A program made the position numbers and the translations under genes. Shown piece after piece: positions 1 through 11,956 of a stretch of 64,000 nucleotides of DNA (position 1 is its first letter; each line of letters begins with the position of its first letter). Source of the stretch: Flavobacterium panacagri (GTDB lineage Bacteria; Bacteroidota; Bacteroidia; Flavobacteriales; Flavobacteriaceae); the NCBI RefSeq assembly GCF_030378165.1, contig NZ_CP119766.1, positions 4,774,001 through 4,838,000 on the forward strand, written 5' to 3'. Below the pieces are notes generated by a model that saw only the letters and a program-made list of their open reading frames with translations, had not been told where the DNA came from and searched no databases.

Positions 1-2734
<2,734 letters not shown>

Positions 2735-2740
2735 TCAATT

Positions 2741-2805
2741 GTCCCTATGGGACAAAATTTTCTATGCGCTATTTTTTTTCTACCGACGAGAGCCTCCTAA
2801 CGGAG
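2741..2805. repeat. REP-like palindromes of the RAYT-associated type
   Basis: The 131-base gap between the beta-galactosidase start and the next gene holds GTCCCTATGGGAC at 2741-2753, then CTACCGACGAG at 2780-2790 and CTCCTAACGGAG at 2794-2805. Near-identical modules occur at 53397-53465, 54001-54032, 54164-54234 and 58481-58548, the middle ones flanking a Y1 transposase. Confidence 0.75.
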
Positions 2806-2853
2806 TCATTTCAGTTGGGAGTATTAAGGTATTTCATAACTCATAACTCATAA

Positions 2854-3978
2854 CTATTTCTTCTTCTTTTTCTCCGGCGGAGCTACAAAATTCAATTTGC
2901 TTTTTCCTAAATCTTTAGATGTTGCGATTGCAATTCCTCTTTGTTCTGCTTTGTTAACGGCACAATAAAAATGATAAACAACGCCATCATGTTTTACAAC
3001 AAATGACTTATGCGCAAACATATCATCATAAGGTTCAGAAGATTTAACTAAATCGTCTCCTTTCCAGTCGGTCCAGTTTACTAAATCATTCGAAACGGCA
3101 AAACGGTTAAATGCACCTTGATCCCAGCCTGTCCAAAAGGCTCCAAAATAAAACATTACCCAAGTATCATTAATACGCTGAATATAAGCATCTCCCGAAA
3201 TTCCTTTATGATGATTGATTAAAGGTTTATCGCCATAACGTTTCCAAGTTTTCATATCATTTGATACTGCCATAGCAATACGCTCAGCACCTTTAGCAGG
3301 ATTGATACTATCGCCTCTGGCATTGTAATACATGATAAAATTGTGTCCTGTCACTTTATCTTTATCCCGAATCACACTGTTTTTGTACATCGTACTATTA
3401 TCCCACCATCTGGCGTCTTTGTCTTTTGGTGTTAAAACCGGATTTTCTAATCTTTGGAATTCGTGTGGTTTTGTTGGTGCTTCTTTAGTGTAGGCCATTC
3501 CGATTGATAAAACGCCTGCTTCGTAACCTTTACTGTCACCGCCAAAATAACTCATCCAATATTTGTCATCATATTTTTGCCATTCGTAGCTTCCGCCCCA
3601 AGTTAGATCTTGCAACGAAATATATCCTGCTTTTTGGTTGACATCCCAATGTTTTTCATTTTCTGAGAATGACATTACTTTTCCTAAATATTGCCAATCT
3701 AATAGATTGTCGCTTTCTGCTAACCAAGTTTCATAACCTCTTCCGTCGTAAATTAAATACGTCATATACCATTTTCCATCTTTTCTAAATACACTCGGAC
3801 AATCCATTTTGTATGAGTTGTCGGTAGGAACCATTACCAAACCGTATTTGTAAGGCGTTTTGATTTCTTCGTAAATCTCCTGCATTACGCTTTCGGTAAT
3901 TTCTCTTTTCTTGTATTTGGTTGCACAACTGGTTATAGCAAGCGCTGAAATGGTTAAGATTAGGTATTTAATTTTCAT
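2854..3978 (-). CDS. Five-bladed beta-propeller glycosidase-like lipoprotein
   Basis: A lipoprotein of 374 aa. ATG at 3978 is preferred over the longer GTG start at 3999 because it places a standard lipobox (LAITSC) after a short hydrophobic stretch. The body has repeated DxxxW...YYNARG / AVSNDMKTWKRYG / AVSNDLVNWTDWKGD blade motifs typical of GH43/GH117/GH130-like five-bladed propellers. CPSVFRKDGKWYM and YYNARGD are the most conserved-looking stretches. The C-terminus is a run of lysines. Predicted to act on oligosaccharides at the periplasmic face of a membrane; substrate unknown. Neighbours (GH2, another propeller, GH78) point to pectin or rhamnogalacturonan side chains. I cannot assign a GH family by eye. 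Confidence 0.75.
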   Translation of the reverse strand: MKIKYLILTISALAITSCATKYKKREITESVMQEIYEEIKTPYKYGLVMVPTDNSYKMDCPSVFRKDGKWYMTYLIYDGRGYETWLAESDNLLDWQYLGKVMSFSENEKHWDVNQKAGYISLQDLTWGGSYEWQKYDDKYWMSYFGGDSKGYEAGVLSIGMAYTKEAPTKPHEFQRLENPVLTPKDKDARWWDNSTMYKNSVIRDKDKVTGHNFIMYYNARGDSINPAKGAERIAMAVSNDMKTWKRYGDKPLINHHKGISGDAYIQRINDTWVMFYFGAFWTGWDQGAFNRFAVSNDLVNWTDWKGDDLVKSSEPYDDMFAHKSFVVKHDGVVYHFYCAVNKAEQRGIAIATSKDLGKSKLNFVAPPEKKKKK

Positions 3979-4121
3979 TTTTATGTTTTTTTTTGCCACG
4001 AAGGCGCAAAGGCTCTAAGTTTTTTGTTTTGGAATGATTTAATCTCGCAAAGTCGCAGAGTCGCAAAGTTTCTATACTCTATTTTCTATATTCTAAAATC
4101 TTGCTTCTTGCATCTTTCTTC

Positions 4122-5801
4122 TTATTTCTTCAACTCTTTTAATTTAGAATCCATGACGTCTTTGTTCAGTTTTACTTTTACCATTCCTGTTGGATGAAAT
4201 CTTCTTTTCAAATCGATTGCATTATATACTATGGTATAAACGTCATTTCCTTCTGGAATTAAACAAAGTGGCGTTCTCATAATATCCCACCATTTATCTA
4301 CTTTAGTTTCTATTGGTAAATAATGTGCTTCTGCCCAATTAACGCCGTCTGCTGATAATGAATAGGCAATCATGTTTGGTAAATGATGTCCCCAGCCGTC
4401 TGGACCTCCGTCGAAAATCGCGATGTACAGACCGTTTGGTAATTGACTTACAATTGGGTTTTCTACGAATAACGGATGCATGGTTTTAATTGGTTCCAAA
4501 CCTTTGTTCATTCTCAACCAAGGGCCTTCTAAACTTTTGGATTCGGCTAGAGCCACAAACCAGCCTTTTCCTGATTTTTTCGGATAATCTGCCCATGAAT
4601 TGAACGGATACGCACCGCTATAAAATCCGAAATATTTATCGCCTACTTTATACGGAAAAAATGAAGCAACTCCTTGACGTCCTTCCCAAGGCTGAGAATC
4701 TAATCCTGGTTCCATAATGATTCCCATATCTTTATACGGTCCGCCAATTCCATTGATTCCATCTACTGTCGATTCGCAACGCCAGATTCTTCCGAAAGAA
4801 TGATTTGGTTCTATTTCTTTACTAACAGTATAAGCCAAGTAATAGCCGTACCATTTGTTTGCTTTTTCATTAAAAACAGGCATATACGACCAAATCGCAG
4901 CACGACGGTCATTCATTGGGTTATCATCTTCGGTAACCGCATAAACACCACTTGCTTGGTAAATTGTAGATTCTCTTTTCCAATGGATTGCATCTTTACT
5001 TGTCCAATGTCCAATTTTGGTTTTTACACGATCATAATAATAATCTACACCTTTTTCTCCTGCTCTTTCAGTTGGAAACATATGATAGGTATCACCCACT
5101 TTTACCACACGTCCACCTTCAAAACCGCCTTGGATTTCTTCTGTTCCAGACATTCCTTCATCAATAACTGGCTTGTTTTCTCCGCCTATGATTTCAAAAA
5201 GTGGTTTTTCATCTGAGAATCCTTCAACGATAAAAGTTGGATTCCAAAGTTTTCCGTCTGGTAATTTGGCATCTCTTGCATTCAATTGCTGATTGATTTT
5301 CAAAACTCCCAAAACAGCAAATAATCCTTTTTGATTTGGTAAAATGCTATGAGTTCCTTTTCCGTAAGGAATTGCATAAACACTTACTGGTGGTAAACCT
5401 GTAATTGTAACACCATTTTCTAGAATTTCATTATTGTTCCCAATTTGATTCGCTTGAAGGTATTCAGCATTTTTATCCTGAAAAACACCAATTAAAACAG
5501 TTACTGGTTCTTTAAATTTTAATTGTAATGGAGCATTGGTTCCGTTTTTATATTTATCTAAAGGAAGTTCCACGCCTGTTAAACCTTGTAATTCCGGAGC
5601 TAAATGAACAATATTGTGTTTGCTTCCTGAAAAAACATGAGCGAATTGTCTAGTTTTGAACGTTTTGTAATTGGATTTTACAATTTCAAATGATGCTGGT
5701 TTCCATGAGGTGTTTTGTGCTGTGGCTTGGATGCAGACAGCGAACAGCATTAGGAAAGCAGTTTTTAATTTGAAGTTGTAATTTGTATTTTTTGAAAACA
5801 T
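4122..5801 (-). CDS. Secreted five-bladed beta-propeller glycosidase-like protein
   Basis: ATG at 5801 gives a 559-aa protein beginning MFSKNTNYNF with a signal peptide ending ATAQN. The frame is open further upstream to 5951, but those codons lie in a palindromic intergenic repeat and are not counted. Residues to about 180 form a beta-rich N-terminal module; the rest has propeller-blade motifs (GRVVKVGDTYHMFPTE, GHWTSKDAIHWKR, ALAESKSLEGPWLRM, AYSLSADGVNWAEAHYLP). This is the layout of GH43/GH32-like hydrolases, but I see no signature that fixes the family. It shares strand and setting with the neighbouring lipoprotein propeller and GH78 rhamnosidase, so a role in rhamnose-containing pectin breakdown is inferred. 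Confidence 0.75.
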   Translation of the reverse strand: MFSKNTNYNFKLKTAFLMLFAVCIQATAQNTSWKPASFEIVKSNYKTFKTRQFAHVFSGSKHNIVHLAPELQGLTGVELPLDKYKNGTNAPLQLKFKEPVTVLIGVFQDKNAEYLQANQIGNNNEILENGVTITGLPPVSVYAIPYGKGTHSILPNQKGLFAVLGVLKINQQLNARDAKLPDGKLWNPTFIVEGFSDEKPLFEIIGGENKPVIDEGMSGTEEIQGGFEGGRVVKVGDTYHMFPTERAGEKGVDYYYDRVKTKIGHWTSKDAIHWKRESTIYQASGVYAVTEDDNPMNDRRAAIWSYMPVFNEKANKWYGYYLAYTVSKEIEPNHSFGRIWRCESTVDGINGIGGPYKDMGIIMEPGLDSQPWEGRQGVASFFPYKVGDKYFGFYSGAYPFNSWADYPKKSGKGWFVALAESKSLEGPWLRMNKGLEPIKTMHPLFVENPIVSQLPNGLYIAIFDGGPDGWGHHLPNMIAYSLSADGVNWAEAHYLPIETKVDKWWDIMRTPLCLIPEGNDVYTIVYNAIDLKRRFHPTGMVKVKLNKDVMDSKLKELKK

Positions 5802-5847
5802 TGGTATTATTTTTTTGCTTATATTTTTCTGATACATTTCTTCAATC

Positions 5848-5937
5848 TTGTCATTTCGACGAAGGAGAAATCTTCGTTTGCTGAGCACGCTTTGCAGATC
5901 AATCTTTGCGGAGATTTCTCCTTCGTCGAAATGACAA
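5848..5937. repeat. Palindromic intergenic repeat (type 1)
   Basis: Two perfect 26-bp inverted arms at 5848-5873 and 5912-5937, with core GTCATTTCGACGAAGGAG, separated by 38 nt. A second copy with the same core lies at 8474-8571 and is split by an insertion sequence. Further degenerate copies of the right arm follow up to about 5996. It lies between the propeller gene and the rhamnosidase gene. Confidence 0.85.
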
Positions 5938-6052
5938 AACTGACGTGACAATCTTTGTGTTTACGAGTGTGATTCCTCGTTCCTCAGAATGACAAACTCG
6001 ACGTTATAAACTATACACTAAGTACTAATTACTAAGGACTAATCACTAAGAA

Positions 6053-8239
6053 CTATAGAGCCTTATAACTCACTTTATACTCCACATTTGGTTTTACAAT
6101 CAATTGATATTTATTCTTTGCTAATTCTGTAATTGTTCCAGAGTTTGTTTTAGGTTTGCTGGCACTTTCAATAATCAATTTTCCTTCTCCTTCTCCTGCT
6201 TTTACTTTGATTTCTTTGGTACTGCAAAACACCGCAACTTCTCCATTCGGTGTTGGCACTTTTCCTTCCATCCATTTTAAACCTCCTAAATTTGGTTTAA
6301 TTTCATATTGGGAATAACCTGGAGCAGTTGGTTTTACACCCAAATAATATTTTCCTAATAAGTAAATCGGACTTGCTCCCCAAGCGTGGCAAAGGCTTTT
6401 TCCGTAAGGGCGACCGTACATCGTTAAATGCTCCGTTCCTTTTTTGTTCGGATTGTATTCTTCCCAGAAAGAGGTTGCGCCTTCCTTCAACATTCCGCCC
6501 CAATAATCTTTCATTTCTTTTAAAACGTAGTTTTGTTCTCCCATTGCGCATAAGGCTTCCAATTCGTAGAAACGCATATATGGCGTTGTAATTTGAAGAA
6601 CATCTTTATTGAGCAACACTTTATTTTTTACACTTTGTTTTTGTTCTTCAGTAAAATAATTGAAGAAAATACCAAACATATTAGCGTATCTGGTTACAAT
6701 ATCCTGCATTTTACCATCGATACGCTGGTGTTTCATGACGTTTTCTTTTTTATCCCAAAAGACATCAAATAATTTTGTCTTTAAATCATTTCCTAATTTT
6801 TGATATTGTTTTTGGTCTTCAGTTTTGCCTGCAATTTCAGCACTTACAGCCATAGCTTCTAAACTTCTTGCTAAAAGCATTTGCTCAAAACTAACTTCGC
6901 CTGTTTTTGGCAATCCGTCTGCCCAGTCGATGAAAACCCAATCACCTTCTAATGGCTCAAGGAATCCGTTTTTGTTTCTTCTTTCCAAACAGAAATCCAT
7001 AAGTGATTTCATTCTTGGATAAAAAGTTTTGATGAATTTCGTATCGCCTGTATGTAAGTAGTAATCATAAACACCTACAAACCAATACAATGAATAATCC
7101 ATAATGATATTTACGTGAGCTGTTACAGGATCTTTTCCACGAAGTGCTAACAATGTACGTTCTACAGAAGCCGAATCAAAGAATAAATAATAATTCATTA
7201 AATAACTCTGATAAGCATCACCCGACCAAACCCAGCGGTCACGTTTAATTCCGTCTATAAAAAATTCACGGGAGGTTAAATGCATTGTGTAAGCCGACAC
7301 ATCCCAAATTTTATTCAATTGGCCATCCGAAGATTTGAATGCGCCACGATAATCTAATGGCAAATATTCATAAAGCATCGAAATCGAATCGTATTTTATT
7401 CCTGCATCTGCTTGTACCTGAACATAGCGGAATGCTTTCGAGCCATCATGTGTGTAAGTTTCAGATTGTTTTCCATCAAAAAATAAATGATCTAACGTTT
7501 CGCATTTGGCAGAATCCAAAGCTTCTTCACGAGATTCTCCATAATACAATGCTAGTTTTCCTTTCCCTTTTAAACCATGAATCTTTATATAACCAAAAGT
7601 CTCTTTTCCAAAATCTACTAATTGACCAGCTCCTATTTTTTCTGTTTTCTTAGCGCTTAAAGGTTTCGTTGTTAGTTTAAATTCAGAAGGTTTATTTTCT
7701 GGCGAATTAAAATTCCAAGAACCAACTGGAACCCATGGCGTACCAGATTGTTGTGCTTTTCCGGTTTCATCAATCCAAAGTTTATCTTCATTAGTTACTT
7801 TCCATGAAGCATCAGATTTCACATATTGACCAGAAATATAAATAGCCGGCAACACTTCCTGATTGTAAACTTTAAAGGAAATTTTATGTTTTCCAGCAGG
7901 AACTGTAATCGATTTTGGCTGTCCGTAAATTTGAACGCCATCTAAAAGCAATTGAAAAGGGCCTTCTGAGAATATTTTCACTTCGTCTGGTTTTGGAATA
8001 TCTACTTCTGTTTGAAAAGTAACCAAAGCATACGGACTGTAATATTGCCAAAGTGGAGGAAATACGGCTTCACGTTCTGTACGTCTAACCTGCATTTTAT
8101 TGCTTAACCAAACTTCGAAATCTCCTGGATACCAGATCCATGTCGCTTCTTTTGGTTTTTCTTGTGCAAATGACAGCGAACAAGAAAAAAGGGCAACAAA
8201 AAGAAGTAAAGTCTTAAAAATAGAAAAGCGGTTTAGCAT
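6053..8239 (-). CDS. GH78 alpha-L-rhamnosidase
   Basis: 728 aa with a signal peptide (cleavage near SLSFA-QE, residue 25). N-terminal beta-sandwich modules are followed from about residue 300 by an (alpha/alpha)6 barrel and a C-terminal beta domain. Family signatures: DGIKRDRWVWSGD at 329-341, with Asp and Arg residues of the acid region; GATSFWEE around Glu593, the likely general base; and SLCHAWGASP at 615-624. It should hydrolyse terminal alpha-L-rhamnose from rhamnogalacturonan fragments by inversion. It is the first gene of a minus-strand series with two propeller proteins and GH2 beta-galactosidase. A promoter-like arrangement and a palindrome lie just upstream. Confidence 0.93.
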   Translation of the reverse strand: MLNRFSIFKTLLLFVALFSCSLSFAQEKPKEATWIWYPGDFEVWLSNKMQVRRTEREAVFPPLWQYYSPYALVTFQTEVDIPKPDEVKIFSEGPFQLLLDGVQIYGQPKSITVPAGKHKISFKVYNQEVLPAIYISGQYVKSDASWKVTNEDKLWIDETGKAQQSGTPWVPVGSWNFNSPENKPSEFKLTTKPLSAKKTEKIGAGQLVDFGKETFGYIKIHGLKGKGKLALYYGESREEALDSAKCETLDHLFFDGKQSETYTHDGSKAFRYVQVQADAGIKYDSISMLYEYLPLDYRGAFKSSDGQLNKIWDVSAYTMHLTSREFFIDGIKRDRWVWSGDAYQSYLMNYYLFFDSASVERTLLALRGKDPVTAHVNIIMDYSLYWFVGVYDYYLHTGDTKFIKTFYPRMKSLMDFCLERRNKNGFLEPLEGDWVFIDWADGLPKTGEVSFEQMLLARSLEAMAVSAEIAGKTEDQKQYQKLGNDLKTKLFDVFWDKKENVMKHQRIDGKMQDIVTRYANMFGIFFNYFTEEQKQSVKNKVLLNKDVLQITTPYMRFYELEALCAMGEQNYVLKEMKDYWGGMLKEGATSFWEEYNPNKKGTEHLTMYGRPYGKSLCHAWGASPIYLLGKYYLGVKPTAPGYSQYEIKPNLGGLKWMEGKVPTPNGEVAVFCSTKEIKVKAGEGEGKLIIESASKPKTNSGTITELAKNKYQLIVKPNVEYKVSYKAL

Positions 8240-8258
8240 AGTAAGTTTATTTTGGGAC

Positions 8259-8289
8259 TAAAGATAAGTGTTATCTTTACATTTCACAA
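8259..8289 (-). promoter_or_regulatory. Putative promoter and operator of the rhamnosidase gene
   Basis: Read on the minus strand, TTG at 8289-8287 is followed after 20 nt by TATCTTTA at 8266-8259, close to the Bacteroidota -33/-7 form (TTG, 19 nt, TAnnTTTG). The -7 region lies inside a perfect palindrome, arms TAAAGATAA (8259-8267) and TTATCTTTA (8271-8279) around 3 nt, as expected for a regulator site. The ATG follows 20 nt downstream. The element is inferred, not proven. Confidence 0.45.
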
Positions 8290-8407
8290 CCTGCACTATC
8301 CTGCTATCTCATAAAAAATAATACTTTTTGATAATTTTTTAAGGGAAAAATTATGGGGTATCACTTTTTTAGTATTAAAAAAAATGATGTTAGAATTTTA
8401 TGGTACA

Positions 8408-8457
8408 CGGATGAGACGGATTTACTTCGTAAAGACGCGGATGAAAACGGATTTTAA
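8408..8457. repeat. Left arm of outer inverted repeat around the IS region
   Basis: This about 50-bp segment (GATGAGACGGATT ... AAAGACGCGGAT) is repeated in inverted orientation at 9652-9701, with a few mismatches. Between the arms lie the type-1 palindrome and the IS element. Without the IS, the arms would be about 200 nt apart. Confidence 0.8.
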
Positions 8458-8473
8458 TTTTTTACTCTTTTTC

Positions 8474-8571
8474 TGTCATTTCGACGAAGGAGAAATCACA
8501 CGCGGGATTCCGCAACTTATGTCGCCAATCTTTGTAGAATTACTAGTGTGATTTCTCCTTTCAGTCGAAAT
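8474..8571. repeat. Type-1 palindromic repeat, right arm split by IS insertion
   Basis: The left arm (GTCATTTCGACGAAGGAG core) is at 8475-8502. The right arm begins with GTGATTTCTCC near 8547, reaches GTCGAAAT at 8571, is interrupted by the IS element, and resumes with GACAAAG at 9618. The target duplication GAAAT (8567-8571 and 9613-9617) is part of this arm. Confidence 0.85.
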
Positions 8572-9612
8572 TGTAAAGGTTAGATATTTCGGTAACAAAA
8601 TTTAAATTTAATAAATTTTGTTACGATGAGAAATAATAGTCAAGATTGTACATTAGAGAGGAACTATTTAGAGAAATATCGTTTCTTAATAAAAGAATAT
8701 GAGCAGGTAAAAAATAAAACTCATCCGCTTTATAAAAAGGCGATGGATTTTTACACAGCAAATGACACCTGCCGAAAAAGTTTCTTAAAGTATTATAATC
8801 GCTATAAACAGAGTGGAAAATCTCTGGATCTACTGCCTCAGAAGCGGGGGCCAAAATACAAAACCAGACGTCCTTTACCTTTTATAGAACAAAAAGTAAT
8901 CGAATTAAGAGAAAAAGGAAACAACAAATATGAAATTGGTAGTATCTTAAATCCCAAATTAGGAAAACACACACCATCATATTCTGGAGTTTATAATATT
9001 TTAAAACGGCATAAAATAAATAGATTAACTCCGACGCTTAAAAAGAATCATCAGAAAATAATCAAGGAAAGAATGGGACAGCTGGGTCATATCGATTGTC
9101 ATTATTTAAGTAAAAGCATAATTCGTGGAGAAAACAAAAAGCTCTATTTAGTCTGTGTAATTGATGATTACACCCGGATTGCCTGGGCTGAATTAGTTCC
9201 AGATATAACGAGCTTAACAGTAATGTTTGCTTCACTGAAATGCTTAAACATCTTAAGCAGCCATTATGACATAAAATTTGAAGAGATATTATCCGACAAT
9301 GGTGCTGAATTTGGAATCAAAACAAGCAAAGTAAAAAGCCACCATCCTTTTGAAAGAATGCTTATTGAACTTGGGATCGTACATAGATATACAAGACCTT
9401 ACCGTCCGCAGACAAACGGAAAAGTAGAGAGGTTCTGGCGCACTCTGGAAGAGGATTTATTAAGAGATACCGATTTTGATTCTCAAGATGAACTAAAAGA
9501 AGAATTATTACAATATTTATATTACTATAATCACGAAAGACCGCATCAAGGAATTGATGGAAAAAAGCCAATCGAAATGATAAATCCGTTACCGAAATAA
9601 GTAACTTTTACA
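8572..9612 (+). mobile_element. IS481-type insertion sequence, complete, 1041 bp
   Basis: The element is bounded by 25-bp imperfect inverted repeats at 8572-8596 and 9588-9612 (22 of 25 positions match). Both start TGTAAA, the TGT terminus usual for this family, and end in ATTTCGGTAAC. The direct repeat GAAAT at 8567-8571 and 9613-9617 is a 5-bp target duplication. A single DDE transposase gene fills the element, and its stop codon lies in the right inverted repeat. With intact ends and an intact transposase it appears recent and potentially active. Confidence 0.93.
8626..9600 (+). CDS. IS481-family DDE transposase
   Basis: 324 aa. Residues 1-130 form a helical DNA-binding region with helix-turn-helix character. 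The rve integrase core follows, with the catalytic triad in context: GHIDCHYL (first Asp), LSDNGAEF (second Asp) and NGKVERFWRTLEEDL (Glu), then HERPHQGIDGKKPIE, the usual C-terminal signature of rve transposases. It would catalyse cut or copy transposition of the 1041-bp element. Single-ORF organisation and TGT termini separate it from IS3, which has two overlapping frames. No frameshift or internal stop was seen. Confidence 0.95.
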   Translation: MRNNSQDCTLERNYLEKYRFLIKEYEQVKNKTHPLYKKAMDFYTANDTCRKSFLKYYNRYKQSGKSLDLLPQKRGPKYKTRRPLPFIEQKVIELREKGNNKYEIGSILNPKLGKHTPSYSGVYNILKRHKINRLTPTLKKNHQKIIKERMGQLGHIDCHYLSKSIIRGENKKLYLVCVIDDYTRIAWAELVPDITSLTVMFASLKCLNILSSHYDIKFEEILSDNGAEFGIKTSKVKSHHPFERMLIELGIVHRYTRPYRPQTNGKVERFWRTLEEDLLRDTDFDSQDELKEELLQYLYYYNHERPHQGIDGKKPIEMINPLPK

Positions 9613-9651
9613 GAAATGACAAAGATTGTGTTATTTTGGATAAACTAAAAG

Positions 9652-9701
9652 AAAAAATCCGCATCAATCCGCGTCTTTTCGAAGTCAATCCGTCTCATCC
9701 G
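9652..9701. repeat. Right arm of outer inverted repeat
   Basis: Inverted match of 8408-8457 (ATCCGCGTCTTTTCGAAGTC ... CCGTCTCATCCG). It closes the outer palindrome that contains the type-1 repeat and the IS. Confidence 0.8.
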
Positions 9702-9724
9702 CGTTCTATTTTTAGTTTCATGAA

Positions 9725-10543
9725 TTAAGCAGATAATTTATCGTTCTCATTTTCATCTTCTAAAATATAGTTAGAAGGCGTTTTGCCCAAATGCTTTTTA
9801 AACATATAAATAAAAGCACTTGTAGTTTCGTAACCCAAGTTGAAAGCAATTTCCTTGATGGATTGTTTTTCGCCCAAACGTTTTATGGCTTCTAGAAGTT
9901 TTAAACGAGTTCGCCAGTCGCTGAAATTCATTCCCAGTTCTTTGATGAATAAACGTGATAAAGTTCTACTACTCATAAACGAAAGTTCGGCGTAATAATC
10001 GATTGTGTTTTTGCTAGCAACATCATCCATTAAAAGTTCGACTACTTTTTGTAATCTTTCGTGATTGGTTGTTGGAAGGAAAGTGGCGCTTGGTTCTATT
10101 AAAGCCAGTTCATCCAAAAAAACCGATATAATTCTATGTTGCAGAGGCGTCAAATTTCCATCTATTCCAAAAGAAATAATTTTGAAAACCAATTGTTTTA
10201 AAAACATCGGAATATCAAATGAAAAACTTTTCTCTGGTAATCCTGCCATCGCGGAGGCATCAATAAAAACACTATAGTAGTTAACATCCTTCTGAAAAGT
10301 AACCTGATGTTCTACTCCGCCGGGAAGCCACAAACCTTGCAAAGGATTCACCACCCAAATATGATTGCCCACAACCACGTTCATTACACCACGGGTTGCA
10401 TAAATTAATTGTCCTCTCGGATGCGAATGCGAAATACACATTTCATTGGTTACCATTTCGGTATAACCAATAACAGGTATTGATGGATCAACTCTGTATC
10501 CATGTTCCTGCGCCATTCGATATGTCCGAATCTGGTTATTCAT
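9725..10543 (-). CDS. AraC-family transcriptional regulator
   Basis: 272 aa. Residues about 20-110 form a cupin-type sensor (HSHPRGQLIYATRGVMNV, WLPGGVEHQV). Residues about 165-262 carry the double helix-turn-helix of AraC proteins (DYYAELSFMSSRTLSRLF and IKEIAFNLGYETTSAFIYMF, with KHLGKTPSNYI). The layout matches the NimR-type subgroup (cupin plus AraC DNA-binding domain) often placed next to an exporter. It is divergent from an MFS exporter gene, with about 100 nt between the starts, so it probably controls that gene and itself. The effector is unknown. Confidence 0.9.
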   Translation of the reverse strand: MNNQIRTYRMAQEHGYRVDPSIPVIGYTEMVTNEMCISHSHPRGQLIYATRGVMNVVVGNHIWVVNPLQGLWLPGGVEHQVTFQKDVNYYSVFIDASAMAGLPEKSFSFDIPMFLKQLVFKIISFGIDGNLTPLQHRIISVFLDELALIEPSATFLPTTNHERLQKVVELLMDDVASKNTIDYYAELSFMSSRTLSRLFIKELGMNFSDWRTRLKLLEAIKRLGEKQSIKEIAFNLGYETTSAFIYMFKKHLGKTPSNYILEDENENDKLSA

Positions 10544-10644
10544 TGTCCAAATATAGCAATTCTGACATTAGTATTCTTTTAATCTTTGCAAAAAATAATA
10601 CAGCTGTTGTTTTTTAACCTAATTTAAAAATCAAAAAATATCTC

Positions 10645-11856
10645 ATGGACACTATCAAAGCAAATCCTGACATAGTTAAAAAAACCACTTATTCGATCTT
10701 ATTCATCATCAGTTTTTCTCATTTAATTAATGATCTTTTACAGGCTGTAGTGCCGTCAATTTATCCACTGTTGAAAGAAAACTTTAACCTAAGTTTCTCT
10801 CAAATCGGAATCATCACTTTTACCTACCAAATCGTAGCTTCTATCCTTCAGCCTTTTGTGGGAATGTATACTGATAAAAAATCTAAACCATATTCTCTTA
10901 TCATAGGAATGTGTTTTACGATGGTTGGCCTTTTTATGGTTTCAATTGCTTCCAACTTTATTAATTTATTATTATCGGTTAGTTTAATCGGAATCGGATC
11001 TTCCATTTTTCATCCTGAATCTTCACGTGTAGCGCATTTGGCTTCGGGCGGAAAAAGAGGTTTGGCGCAATCTATTTTTCAATTGGGCGGAAATGCCGGG
11101 AGTGCTATTGGGCCTTTGTTAGCAGCGTTTATTGTAATTCCGCATGGACAATCTTATATCGCTTGGTTTTGTATTATTGCCTTAGTAGGTGTTTTTGCCT
11201 TGTATAAAATTGCAATTTGGTACACGGCACACTTATCTGAAAGAAATGCTAATAAATCGGCTCATAAAATTGAAACGCATCATTTGTCTAAAAACCGAGT
11301 AATTGCTTCGTTGATTATTTTATTGGTTTTGATTTTTTCTAAATACTTCTACATGAGTAGTATTACAAGTTATTATACTTTCTTCCTTATTGATAAATTC
11401 CACATTACGATTCAACAATCGCAAGTCTATTTATTCTTGTTTTCGGGTGCTGTTGCGGCAGGAACTTTAATTGGAGGCCCAATTGGAGATCGATACGGTA
11501 GAAAATACGTAATCTGGGTTTCTATCTTAGGTGTTGCTCCGTTTACTTTAATGTTACCTTACGTTTCTTTATTCTGGGTTGGAACTTTATCTGTAATTAT
11601 CGGATTGATTCTTTCTTCCGCATTCTCAGCGATTCTAGTTTATGCAACTGAATTAATGCCTGGAAAAGTCGGACTTGTAGCGGGTCTTTTCTTCGGATTT
11701 GCTTTCGGAATGGGCGGATTAGGTTCTGCTGTTTTAGGAAAAATTGCTGATACTACAAGCATTGAATATGTATTTAAGATTTGTGCGTTCCTGCCGTTAA
11801 TTGGGGTTATTACTGGGTTCTTGCCTAATTTGGAGAAGAAAAAGAAGGTTGAGTAA
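10645..11856 (+). CDS. MFS transporter, fosmidomycin-resistance (Fsr) type
   Basis: 403 aa with about 12 predicted membrane segments. The first half has the Fsr-like opening SHLINDLLQAVVPSIYPLL, GMYTDKKSKPYS (MFS loop A) and GIGSSIFHPESSRVAHLASGG; the second half has GGPIGDRYGRKYV. Fsr-type proteins export small compounds such as fosmidomycin in a proton-driven manner; the natural substrate is unknown. Transcribed away from the AraC regulator and followed by a strong bidirectional terminator hairpin. Confidence 0.88.
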   Translation: MDTIKANPDIVKKTTYSILFIISFSHLINDLLQAVVPSIYPLLKENFNLSFSQIGIITFTYQIVASILQPFVGMYTDKKSKPYSLIIGMCFTMVGLFMVSIASNFINLLLSVSLIGIGSSIFHPESSRVAHLASGGKRGLAQSIFQLGGNAGSAIGPLLAAFIVIPHGQSYIAWFCIIALVGVFALYKIAIWYTAHLSERNANKSAHKIETHHLSKNRVIASLIILLVLIFSKYFYMSSITSYYTFFLIDKFHITIQQSQVYLFLFSGAVAAGTLIGGPIGDRYGRKYVIWVSILGVAPFTLMLPYVSLFWVGTLSVIIGLILSSAFSAILVYATELMPGKVGLVAGLFFGFAFGMGGLGSAVLGKIADTTSIEYVFKICAFLPLIGVITGFLPNLEKKKKVE

Positions 11857-11918
11857 TTTTTTTATGCCACAAAGTCGCAAAGACACAAGGTTTTATTTTA
11901 AAAATTAAGTTTTAATTT

Positions 11919-11938
11919 CGTCCCGATAAATCGGGACG
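11919..11938. repeat. Short perfect palindrome
   Basis: CGTCCCGA and TCGGGACG arms around TAAA. It may be a REP fragment; it lies between the exporter stop and its terminator. Confidence 0.5.
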
Positions 11939-11956
11939 AGAAAAAATATAAAGCTC

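Noticed and set aside
3979..3999. GTG start of the lipoprotein propeller at 3999
   Set aside because: It adds a lysine-rich leader before an otherwise normal lipoprotein signal; ATG at 3978 is better.
5802..5951. N-terminal extension of the propeller gene to 5951
   Set aside because: Those codons come from a palindromic intergenic repeat; the ATG at 5801 begins a standard signal peptide.
6328..6591. Opposite-strand ORFs inside the GH78 gene, and similar ones at 15567-15884 and 4800-5216
   Set aside because: They lie wholly inside well-supported genes, with composition expected of antisense frames.
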